Position numbers and translations under genes: made by a program. This document shows, in pieces, positions 36,224-43,978 of a DNA stretch of 64,000 nt. The notes under the pieces are model-generated. The model worked only from the letters and a program-made list of their open reading frames with translations. It did no database searches and was not told the DNA's origin. Numbering within the stretch: position 1 is the stretch's first letter; every line of letters begins with the position of its first letter. Source of the DNA: Deltaproteobacteria bacterium (GTDB lineage Bacteria > Myxococcota_A > UBA796 > SXON01); assembly GCA_947445035.1 (NCBI GenBank), contig CANFCK010000016.1:1-64000 (forward strand), given 5' to 3'.

Positions 36224-37006
36224 ATGTTCCCGCTGCCCGCCGACCTCGCCTGCCCTGCACCCACTCCGCACTCGCCCGTCAGTGTGGACGTCGTCTCCGC
36301 CGGCGACTTCGCCACGAGCTGGGAGATGGTCGAGGGCGGCGGTCAGACCGGTCCAACCACCCTGCCCCTGCTGGTCGGCGTAATCAGTCATCCGGACGGC
36401 ACGATCCTGGTCGACAGCGGCCTCGGCAAGACGACCCGCGCCGGCACGTGGCCCCGCTTCCCCTTCGATGGTTTCGACGTGTCGGTGCCCGAGGGCGCGG
36501 CCATCGTCGAGCGTGTTCCCAACCCGCTCAAAGTGCTTCTCACCCACAATCACTACGACCACATCGGCGGCCTCTTCGACCTGCCGGGCGTCGAGGTGTG
36601 GACGGGGCTGGACGACTTGCATGGCGGGCGGTTCCCGGCCGACCTCCGCAAGATCGTTCGCTTTGTGGGCAAAGACCTCCGCGACGGCGTCGTCGGGCGC
36701 GTCCTCGGGGTTCCGGCCATCGACGTGCAGGGCGACGGCACCGTCTGGTACCTCGGCACGCCGGGGCACACGCACGGCGCGGCGAGCGTGCTGGTACGGG
36801 CCAAAGAGCGGCAGTACCTCTTTGTCGGGGACACCGCCTGGGTGGACCATCACCTCATCGACAAGCGGCGCCCTTGGCTCATCTCACTCCTCGCGGACGA
36901 CGACCACAAGGCCCTCGACGCCAGCCTCGGCTGGGCGCGGTGGATGTACGCGAGCTGCCCGGAGCTCATGGTGGTCGCGGGGCATGAGGCGGCGCGGCGG
37001 CCGTAG
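36224..37006 (+). CDS. Metallo-beta-lactamase-fold hydrolase
   Basis: 260 residues from ATG 36224; the open frame upstream belongs to another frame of the small gene. The family motif THNHYDHIGG (residues 107-116) supplies the HxHxDH zinc ligands, TPGHTHGAA gives a third His and FVGDTAWVDHH a bridging Asp. The layout with a short N-terminus resembles the lactonase/glyoxalase-like branch (LVDSGLGK near residue 65). It may open lactones or thioesters, but the substrate is not determined by sequence. Confidence 0.88.
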   Translation: MFPLPADLACPAPTPHSPVSVDVVSAGDFATSWEMVEGGGQTGPTTLPLLVGVISHPDGTILVDSGLGKTTRAGTWPRFPFDGFDVSVPEGAAIVERVPNPLKVLLTHNHYDHIGGLFDLPGVEVWTGLDDLHGGRFPADLRKIVRFVGKDLRDGVVGRVLGVPAIDVQGDGTVWYLGTPGHTHGAASVLVRAKERQYLFVGDTAWVDHHLIDKRRPWLISLLADDDHKALDASLGWARWMYASCPELMVVAGHEAARRP

Positions 37007-37048
37007 CGGCGGACTTGCGGCTATACTCGCCACCTCCGGAATATTCGC

Positions 37049-39730
37049 ATGGCCCGCCCGCTCGTAGCCTGCCTGCTCCTGCTCCTCGCCTGCGACGGCA
37101 CCGGCAAGCCGGACCCTGACGAGCCGGCAGAGGAACTCGCCGGCAACCCCGACGCCGTGGACGAAGACGGCGACGGGTTTCTGGTGTCCGACGGGGACTG
37201 CGACGACAGCGAAGGCACCGTGAACCCCGATGCCATCGAGGTGTGCGACGGCATCGACAACAACTGCGATGGCCTGGTGGACGAAGGCGTCGCCACGACC
37301 TTCTACGAGGACGGGGACGACGACGGCTTCGGCGACGACCGAACGGCCAGAGGCTTCTGTGAGCCGCCGGTGGGCTACGCCACTGCCGGCGGCGACTGCG
37401 ACGACACCAGCGCGGCGTTCTACCCCGACGCGCCGGAGCCCTGCACCGAGGACATCGACTACAACTGCGACGGGGTCGTCGCCTACGCCGACGTGGATGC
37501 CGACGGCTGGGCGGAATGCGAGGACTGCGACGATCTCGACCCGCTGATCTCGCCCGACGGCACCGAACTGTGCAATGGGCTCGACGACGACTGCGACGGC
37601 GAGGCCGACCCGGCCAGCGCCTTCGACGTCGTGCCCTTCTACCTGGACAGCGACGGTGACAGCTACGGCGACAGCGCCAAAACCACGAGCGCCTGCGCCG
37701 CGCCCCCCGGCTACGTCGCGGACACCACCGACTGCGACGACGCTCGCGCCGACGTGAACCCCGGCGCGACCGAGCTGTGCGACGCGAGCGACACCGACGA
37801 GAACTGTGACGGGCTCGCCGACGACGGCGACCCGGGCGTCGACCCGACCACGTACTCCGTGTGGGTCGCCGATGACGACGGTGACGGCTTCGGCCTCGAC
37901 AGCTCCGCCATCAGCCAGTGCGACGCGCCCGCGGGCTGGGCGGCCATCGGCGGCGATTGCAACGACGCATCGACCGACTTCTACCCCGGCGCGCCCGAGC
38001 CGGACTGCGACGATCCGAACGACTACAATTGCGACGGGAGCGTCGCGTACGCCGACATGGACGGCGACCTGTGGGCCGCCTGCGTGGACTGCGACGACAC
38101 CAACGCCAGCGTGAATCCGGCCGCCACTGAGCTGTGCAACAGCCTGGATGACGACTGCGACGGCATCATCGACCCCGACACCGCCGCCGACGCCGGGGAC
38201 TGGTACGCCGACACCGACGGCGACAGCTACGGCGACCCGACCGCGTACCGCGAAAGCTGCGCCTCGCCCGCCGGGTATGTCGCGGACGCCACCGACTGCG
38301 ACGACACGCTCGCTGGGATCAACCCCGGCGCCACCGAGTCGTGCAACGGCCTCGACGACGACTGCGACGGTTCGGTCGATCCCACCACGTCGGTCGACGC
38401 GCTGACCTGGTACGCCGATGCCGACGGCGACAGCTACGGCGACCCCGGAAGCGCAACCGCCGCTTGCGACGTTCCCGCCGGCTACACCGCCGACGACACC
38501 GACTGCGACGACACCAACGACAACGTGAGCCCCGTGGGGCTCGAAACCTGCAACGGCCTCGACGACGACTGTGACGGCGTGATCGACCCCGACACCGCCT
38601 TCGACGCGCTCCCCTGGTACGCCGACACCGACGGCGACGCCTATGGCGACGCGAGCGCCTCTGTGCTGGATTGTGCACAGCCCAGGGGCTATATCGCGGA
38701 TGGCACCGACTGCGACGACGGACGCGCCGACATCAATCCGGGCGCGAACGAGCTCTGCGACGCGCTGGACGAAGACGAAGATTGTGACGGCCTCGTTGAC
38801 GACGGCGACCCGAGCGCCGACCCGACCACCTTCGGCACCTGGTACGCCGACGGCGACGGCGACGGCTACGGCGATCCGGCGGTGCTCTCGACCGGCTGTG
38901 AGCAGCCCAGTGGCTACATTGTCGACGGCACCGACTGCGACGACACCCGCAGCGGTGTGCACCCCGGCGCCTCCGAAAATTGCGATGCGTTGGACGTTGA
39001 CGAAGATTGCGACGGCCTCGCCGAGGACGACGACCCCAGCGTGTCGACGGCCACGTACGACACCTGGTACGAAGACGGCGACGGCGACGGCTACGGGTCG
39101 ACGGTGACGCTGGACGCCTGCGACGTTCCCAGCGGCTACACGGGCGCGGACGACGACTGCGACGACGCCGACGCTTCGGTGTCCCCCGCGGCCACCGAGG
39201 TCTGCGACGGGATCGACAACGACTGTGACGGCACCGTGGACAGCTCGGCCTGCACTTGCCTCGTCGACTTCAACGACGCCTACACAACCTACGGCTCCCG
39301 GGCCAACCCGACGCTGTACTACGGAGCCTACGGGCTCACGTTCACCATGGACAGCGGCTACGGGCTCATCGGCGGCGACGCCTACGGAGACCCGGGGAAC
39401 TGGTCCGAGAGCGGCTCCATTCCGGACCCGGCTTGGGGCGGGTGGGACTTCGGTTCGGCCGTCAATACGCTGGACTTCTCCTCGCCCGTGACCAACGTCG
39501 CCTTCGACATGGCGCGCACCGCGGCTGGCGACGTGACGGTGTCCGTGAGGAGCTACCTGAGCGGCACCCTCGTCACGGCCACCTCCGTCTCACTCACCAG
39601 CGCCAGCTCGGTCCAGACGGTGTGGCTCACCGGAAGCATCGACAGCGTGGAGACGACGATCACCGGTTCCTCCTTCGCCTACGCGATGGACAACCTCGAG
39701 TACGACGGGAGCGGGAGTTGTCCGCCGTGA
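37049..39730 (+). CDS. MopE-like lipoprotein with about eleven metal-binding repeats
   Basis: 893 residues. Lipobox LLAC follows a short signal peptide. Residues about 35-730 are built from units with DGDCDDxxxxVNP followed by CDGxDNNCDG or DDDCDG, the putative metal-binding motif of MopE-type proteins, about eleven copies separated by WYADxDGDSYGD segments that look like calcium-binding Asp loops. The last 160 residues form a different beta-rich domain (FNDAYTTYGSRANPTLYYG, then ETTITGSSFAYAMDNLEY). Expected to be surface-anchored and to bind copper or calcium. A TATACT hexamer at 37022 is a possible -10. Confidence 0.9.
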   Translation: MARPLVACLLLLLACDGTGKPDPDEPAEELAGNPDAVDEDGDGFLVSDGDCDDSEGTVNPDAIEVCDGIDNNCDGLVDEGVATTFYEDGDDDGFGDDRTARGFCEPPVGYATAGGDCDDTSAAFYPDAPEPCTEDIDYNCDGVVAYADVDADGWAECEDCDDLDPLISPDGTELCNGLDDDCDGEADPASAFDVVPFYLDSDGDSYGDSAKTTSACAAPPGYVADTTDCDDARADVNPGATELCDASDTDENCDGLADDGDPGVDPTTYSVWVADDDGDGFGLDSSAISQCDAPAGWAAIGGDCNDASTDFYPGAPEPDCDDPNDYNCDGSVAYADMDGDLWAACVDCDDTNASVNPAATELCNSLDDDCDGIIDPDTAADAGDWYADTDGDSYGDPTAYRESCASPAGYVADATDCDDTLAGINPGATESCNGLDDDCDGSVDPTTSVDALTWYADADGDSYGDPGSATAACDVPAGYTADDTDCDDTNDNVSPVGLETCNGLDDDCDGVIDPDTAFDALPWYADTDGDAYGDASASVLDCAQPRGYIADGTDCDDGRADINPGANELCDALDEDEDCDGLVDDGDPSADPTTFGTWYADGDGDGYGDPAVLSTGCEQPSGYIVDGTDCDDTRSGVHPGASENCDALDVDEDCDGLAEDDDPSVSTATYDTWYEDGDGDGYGSTVTLDACDVPSGYTGADDDCDDADASVSPAATEVCDGIDNDCDGTVDSSACTCLVDFNDAYTTYGSRANPTLYYGAYGLTFTMDSGYGLIGGDAYGDPGNWSESGSIPDPAWGGWDFGSAVNTLDFSSPVTNVAFDMARTAAGDVTVSVRSYLSGTLVTATSVSLTSASSVQTVWLTGSIDSVETTITGSSFAYAMDNLEYDGSGSCPP

Positions 39731-39803
39731 GCGGCCCCCGCTAATACTACTGGCTGGCAGTCGCCCTGTTGCTCGGCGAGCAGCGCCTCACCGGCCTGGA
39801 GGA

Positions 39804-41450
39804 TCACGCGATTCCTGCTCGTGCCCCGCTCCGCCCCGTCAACTCCCCCCGCCACCGCCGACTCCGCGCCACTTCTGCGGCATAGGCGACCACCTCCGCC
39901 TCCCGACGCTCGTCGGTCCACCCCAGCAGGCGTTGCATCCGAACGGCGACCTTCGGGGCCGCGGCAAGGCCCTGATCCGCGTCTCGATAGTAGAGCTGGG
40001 TACGGCGCAGCAGCACGTCGGTCACCGTGCGGGCGTGCTCACGATGCACCCCGAAGTCCACCTGCGCGAGGCGCTCGGGGCGCCCGTCCACCAGCACTTC
40101 ACCGCAAGTCTGGTCCGCGGCAATCAGCCTCGCGACATCGACGGCGCGGGTGCCGTAGGTGCCGACCAAACATGCACAGGTCACATCGTCCAGCGGGGTG
40201 ATCTCGCGAACCAGGGCCTCCACACGCGTGGCATCGTCGTCCTCCGGCCAACCGACCGCCCCGGGAAGCGCGTTGCGACCGGTATAGGCCTCGACCAGCG
40301 GCTTGCTCAACGAACCGGTGAGTCGGAGCAGCTCGACGGCGCGGTCGACGACCTCGCCGGCCATCTTGCGGAAGGTGGTGAGCTTGCCGCCGGCGATGGT
40401 GATGAGCCCGTCGGCGTCGACATGGATCTCGTGTTCGCGGCTGACACTGCTGGCGGTGCCAGTGCTGTTGATCAACGGACGCAGGCCCGCCCACGTGGCG
40501 ATCACGTCGTCGGTGGTGAGTCGGGCGCCAGGAAAGTAGGTTTCCATGCAGCCGAGCAGGTACAAAACGTCGGCGCCGGTCGCGGCGACGTCGCTGGGAT
40601 CGCCCTCGTAGTCGGTGTCGGTGGTGCCGATGTAGCTGCGGTCACCCCAGGGGATGGCGAAGAGCACGCGCTTGTCCTTGGGATGGGTGCAGACCACGGC
40701 GTGGCGGAGCGGCAAACGTTCCCGCGGCACGACGATGTGCACGCCCTTGGTCGTCCGCAAGAGCGGTGGCGCCTCGCCGTTCGGCGACCGCACCTTGTCG
40801 GTCCACGGCCCCGTGGCGTTGACGACGACCCGCGCCGTGAGCTCGCGCTCCTCGCCCGTGTGCGCGTCGCGAACCCGAGCGCCCACCACGCGGCTGCGGT
40901 CGTCACGGAGGAGCGCCACGACCTTGGTCCAGGTGTACAGCTCGGCGCCGTGAAGCTCGGCGTCCAGCGCCGCTTCCAGCGTCAGCCGAGCATCGTCGGT
41001 CGAGCAGTCGTAGTAGAGCTGGGCGCCCCGCATCCCATCGCGAGCCAGCCCCGGCTCTTCCTCGAAGACCTCCCGCGCCGACAGGTTCTTGTGGATCTTC
41101 GGCGACCGGAAAAGTGACAGCCCGTCGTAGAGCCACATCCCGAGGTTCAGTGCGAACGGCCCGATCTTCGCCGCCTTGTACACCGGGAAGATAAAACCGA
41201 GCGGGTTGACGAGGTGGGGCGCGATGTCAAGCAGCACCCGACGCTCGGACACCGCCTCGAAAACCAGCGAGAACTCCCCCTGTTGAAGGTAGCGGAGCCC
41301 GCCGTGCACCAGCTTGGAGCTGCGCGAAGACGTGCCCGATGCCAGGTCGTGCTGCTCCACCAGCGCCACCTTGAGCCCGCGGAGCGCCGCATCGCGCGCC
41401 GCACCGGCACCGACGATGCCACCCCCCACAATCAGGACGTCGTAGACCAT
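39804..41450 (-). CDS. glpD: Aerobic glycerol-3-phosphate dehydrogenase
   Basis: 548 residues from ATG 41450; the frame further upstream is antisense to other genes. The FAD-binding start (MVYDVLIVGGGIVGAGAARD) is followed by the GlpD block SGTSSRSSKLVHGGLRYLQQ and, later, FAIPWGDRSYIGTTDTDYEG and the C-terminal DAO_C helical domain (TYGTRAVDVARLI). It oxidises sn-glycerol 3-phosphate to dihydroxyacetone phosphate and passes electrons to membrane quinones. Length is normal. No glpK or glpF is adjacent. Confidence 0.92.
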   Translation of the reverse strand: MVYDVLIVGGGIVGAGAARDAALRGLKVALVEQHDLASGTSSRSSKLVHGGLRYLQQGEFSLVFEAVSERRVLLDIAPHLVNPLGFIFPVYKAAKIGPFALNLGMWLYDGLSLFRSPKIHKNLSAREVFEEEPGLARDGMRGAQLYYDCSTDDARLTLEAALDAELHGAELYTWTKVVALLRDDRSRVVGARVRDAHTGEERELTARVVVNATGPWTDKVRSPNGEAPPLLRTTKGVHIVVPRERLPLRHAVVCTHPKDKRVLFAIPWGDRSYIGTTDTDYEGDPSDVAATGADVLYLLGCMETYFPGARLTTDDVIATWAGLRPLINSTGTASSVSREHEIHVDADGLITIAGGKLTTFRKMAGEVVDRAVELLRLTGSLSKPLVEAYTGRNALPGAVGWPEDDDATRVEALVREITPLDDVTCACLVGTYGTRAVDVARLIAADQTCGEVLVDGRPERLAQVDFGVHREHARTVTDVLLRRTQLYYRDADQGLAAAPKVAVRMQRLLGWTDERREAEVVAYAAEVARSRRWRGELTGRSGARAGIA

Positions 41451-41471
41451 ACGGCCGGCTATCCGTTGGAT

Positions 41472-41921
41472 ATGCTGCGCGGCGAGGACTCCGCGTTGCT
41501 GACTCTCCTGCTCCTGGCCTGCACCACGTCGACCGACCACGCCGATACCGCCGAAGAAGCCCCCGCCGCGCCGACGGTTTCCTGGGTCAGTCCCCAGGAG
41601 GCGGACGACGTGGGCACCACCGCCAACGCGTCGATCACGACGACCGACTTCACATTCGTCGACCTCAGCAAGCACGGCGAAGGTGGCGCCACGGGCTTTG
41701 TCCGCATCACCGCCGATGGAACGGCGCTGGGTGACTTCGACACGCCCCAGTTCACGCTCGACGGGCTCACGGTCGGCGACGTGCTGCTCGACGCGCAGCT
41801 CTACTACGACGATGGGGACGAGGTCCTGGGCAAGGACGGCCTCTTGTGCGAGGAAGACGATGACACCTGCGCGCCGGTGACGGCCGAGGTGAACATCACG
41901 GTGTCGGTGGCCGGCGGCTGA
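41472..41921 (+). CDS. Small acidic lipoprotein
   Basis: 149 residues from ATG 41472. A signal peptide (LLTLLLLAC) with lipobox is followed by an STDHADTAEEAP linker and a beta-rich Ig-like domain (FVRITADGTALGDFDTPQF, YYDDGDEVLGKDG) with two cysteines. It is divergent from glpD across 21 bp and overlaps the 3' end of the SGNH gene by 26 bp. Not recognised. Confidence 0.75.
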   Translation: MLRGEDSALLTLLLLACTTSTDHADTAEEAPAAPTVSWVSPQEADDVGTTANASITTTDFTFVDLSKHGEGGATGFVRITADGTALGDFDTPQFTLDGLTVGDVLLDAQLYYDDGDEVLGKDGLLCEEDDDTCAPVTAEVNITVSVAGG

Positions 41922-42753
41922 GGGCGGCGGCGACCTGCTCGGCCAGGGCAGCGTTGCCGGCCTGGGTGAGGTGGATCGGATCCTCCACGAAGAAGCTGCC
42001 CTCGGGCAAGGTCGGCGAGAGGATCGGCACGCCCGACGCCAACGCCTGAAGCGCGGCGAGGTGCTCGACGGCGGGGGTCCGCATGGGAAACGCGAGGACA
42101 CGGACGTCGGCGCCGGCTTCGCGGACGCGACGGACGAGGTCGCGCAGGTTGGCGACGTACTCCTCGGGCGGCACGCGAAAAGTGGCTCGAGGCGGCGGCG
42201 TGCGCGCCCCCCGGAGCTCGCGGATCAGCCGGAGGAGGGCGAACGACGGTGCGCGGGGACCGGCGACACGCAAGCGATCAGGTCCCTGGCCAAGCTCGGC
42301 GTCCCGGACGAGGTAGGCAAGAAGAACGAGGCGGGGACGGAGTGACAGCGCGGTGTGGAGCGTCGCGAGCCCCTGGACGGTGCTGTAGCCGGGCACGCCG
42401 CCGTTGACCGTGGCCTCGCCCAAGAGCGCTGCCAGCCGGGCCGGCCACGCCTCCTCCTCTTCGACTCCCCACCCAAAAGTGGTCGAGTCCCCCAGACAGA
42501 GGATGGCGCCGGCGCCCGGCTCGCCGCCTCGGTAGCCGAGTCCGTTGGTTCGAACCGTGAAGCTCGTTCCCCGCTCACGAAAGGGCACCTGACGCGCGGG
42601 CATGTCCGCACGAAGCGTCCACAACGACCCGACGTCGCCGGCGTAGATTCCCGGATCTGGAATGCCCAAAAGCCGCAGCCCGCTTTCGACGAGCCCCAGC
42701 ACGACGCCGGCCAGCAGCACGCTGAAGGCGAGGTTTCGGAGGATCCTGCGCAT
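41896..42753 (-). CDS. SGNH/GDSL-type esterase, membrane-anchored
   Basis: 285 residues from ATG 42753. An N-terminal signal anchor (NLAFSVLLAGVVLGLVESGL) leads to an SGNH domain: block I CLGDSTTFGWGVEE with nucleophile Ser90, and a C-terminal DxxH (Asp258, His261 in EDPIHL). Close in its block I to the paralogue at 42950. These enzymes add or remove acyl groups, often acetyl, on envelope sugars. The start is preceded by TACGTT-N6, a leaderless-type promoter. Confidence 0.85.
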   Translation of the reverse strand: MRRILRNLAFSVLLAGVVLGLVESGLRLLGIPDPGIYAGDVGSLWTLRADMPARQVPFRERGTSFTVRTNGLGYRGGEPGAGAILCLGDSTTFGWGVEEEEAWPARLAALLGEATVNGGVPGYSTVQGLATLHTALSLRPRLVLLAYLVRDAELGQGPDRLRVAGPRAPSFALLRLIRELRGARTPPPRATFRVPPEEYVANLRDLVRRVREAGADVRVLAFPMRTPAVEHLAALQALASGVPILSPTLPEGSFFVEDPIHLTQAGNAALAEQVAAALSRRPPTP

Positions 42754-42759
42754 GCTGGC

Positions 42760-42765
42760 AACGTA
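42760..42765 (-). promoter_or_regulatory. Candidate -10 element (leaderless start), SGNH gene
   Basis: On the minus strand TACGTT, six bases, ATG 42753. No Shine-Dalgarno. It is in the same 62-bp divergent region as the TACACT element at 42804. Confidence 0.5.
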
Positions 42766-42803
42766 GCCCCCGTTCCGCCTCGACGCGGTCGGTCCCGAAA
42801 CGC

Positions 42804-42809
42804 TACACT
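42804..42809 (+). promoter_or_regulatory. Candidate -10 element (leaderless start), small membrane protein
   Basis: TACACT, six bases, GTG 42816. The transcript would begin at the G of the start codon. Confidence 0.5.
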
Positions 42810-42815
42810 CGCGGG

Positions 42816-42953
42816 GTGGACACCACACGCAAAGACCTGTTGATCTGGGGCGGCGGCGCGCTGGTGGTGGTGCTCGGGGTCCTGGGTTGGTTGTGGTTCG
42901 ACCAGCCCCCGGAAAACTTGCTCCCCCAACAGTACCGGTTCGGCATCCTGTGA
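42816..42953 (+). CDS. 45-residue single-span membrane protein
   Basis: Missed by length cut-offs but well supported. GTG 42816 opens a frame with a short basic N-terminus, one membrane segment (LLIWGGGALVVVLGVLGWLW) and a short tail ending PQQYRFGIL. The stop overlaps the GTG of the SGNH hydrolase gene (GTGA), and a TACACT hexamer lies exactly six bases before the start. Its place suggests a membrane partner for that SGNH protein. Similar tiny membrane proteins are encoded beside SGNH genes in polysaccharide loci, from general knowledge. Confidence 0.7.
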   Translation: MDTTRKDLLIWGGGALVVVLGVLGWLWFDQPPENLLPQQYRFGIL

Positions 42954-43978
42954 GCCTCTCGCGCCGTACCCTCATTCGACTCGGTGGCGCCTCGCTCGCA
43001 GCGGCAGCGGTGGGCGGCGGGGTTGGTTTCCAGCGCTGGCGCAAGACAGGCGGATTGTCCTCGATGCGCATCACCGGCCCGTGGCCCGAGCTGGGTCCAC
43101 AGGTGAACTGGATCCTGCCCGACCTCGACAACGCCCACATGGAGGTGCCCGACCGTCCGCACGACATGGAAGAAACGCGGGACCCTCAGCGCCGCGCCGC
43201 GGTCAAACGCACCCGGGCGTTCACGGTGAGCAGCTCGTCGCGTCGTCTCCGCGGCGACAACTTCGGGCCCCTGCCACCCGACGGGGTCAAACGGATCGTC
43301 GCCATCGGGGATTCGACGACATTTGGATGGGGCGTGGCCGACGACGAGACGTGGCCGGCCCTGCTGCAGGAGGAGTTGACGCGGCGCGGCCACCAGGTGG
43401 AAGTCCTCAACGCTGGAGTTCCAGCCCAGGCCCTCGAAGGGATGGTCGCCTGGCTGAGAACGGTCGGGCCTACGATGGGCCTCCACGGCGTGCTTTTCAC
43501 GCGCCGGCCTCCCCCCGCCGGGGGCGATCCGCTCCACGCCTACGCGCAAGCGGTGGCGAACGTGCGTCGGGCGCTGCCTTCGGCGAGAGTACACGTGCTC
43601 CTCTCCGCGATCAGCCAGTTCGATCCACATGGAATGCAGGTGTGGCAGATCGAGGACTCCGGACTGCGGGCGCGGATCACCGACACCCCGGTATTCGACA
43701 TGACGCCGTCGATCCGTGCGGCTCAAGGCAGTCGCGGCTGTCGGATCGAGCTTGCCGGACAGACGATTCGGGTCGTCCGCGGCGAGACCGGCGAGACGCT
43801 TCTCACCGCCGCAGCGTCGCAACACGGGCTCCCGCGCGAGGTGTACACACTCTTGGAGAAGGACGCCTCAGTCCGTGAGGCGCTCTTCTTCGACGATGGC
43901 CACCTCGATGCCGATGGCTACGCGATCATGGCGCCGATCGTCGCGGACGAGCTTGCGACGGCCGGGTGGTTCAGTTGA
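42950..43978 (+). CDS. SGNH/GDSL-type esterase, exported
   Basis: 342 residues from GTG 42950. The N-terminus RRTLIRLGGASLAAAAVGGG is a twin-arginine-like signal. The SGNH domain has AIGDSTTFGWGVADDETW (Ser122) and the C-terminal DDGHLDADGYAIMA (Asp315, His318). It shares its block I with the protein at 41896. A role in envelope or secreted-polymer deacylation or acylation is likely. It overlaps the converging gene at 43971 by 8 bp. Confidence 0.85.
   Translation: MSLSRRTLIRLGGASLAAAAVGGGVGFQRWRKTGGLSSMRITGPWPELGPQVNWILPDLDNAHMEVPDRPHDMEETRDPQRRAAVKRTRAFTVSSSSRRLRGDNFGPLPPDGVKRIVAIGDSTTFGWGVADDETWPALLQEELTRRGHQVEVLNAGVPAQALEGMVAWLRTVGPTMGLHGVLFTRRPPPAGGDPLHAYAQAVANVRRALPSARVHVLLSAISQFDPHGMQVWQIEDSGLRARITDTPVFDMTPSIRAAQGSRGCRIELAGQTIRVVRGETGETLLTAAASQHGLPREVYTLLEKDASVREALFFDDGHLDADGYAIMAPIVADELATAGWFS

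Noticed and set aside
36884..38962. 692-residue minus-strand frame over the MopE-repeat gene
   Set aside because: It is a GC-rich shadow; its Val/Ala-rich repeats mirror the Asp/Cys repeat of the plus-strand lipoprotein, which has a signal peptide and clear motifs.
37049..39250. CRISPR-like regular DNA repeats
   Set aside because: The repeats are degenerate, in frame and encode the metal-binding protein motif; there are no identical repeats with unique spacers.
39731..39803. Small stem GCTCGGCGAGC between the MopE gene and glpD as a terminator
   Set aside because: The stem is short, has no T-run, and the region shows no other conserved feature.
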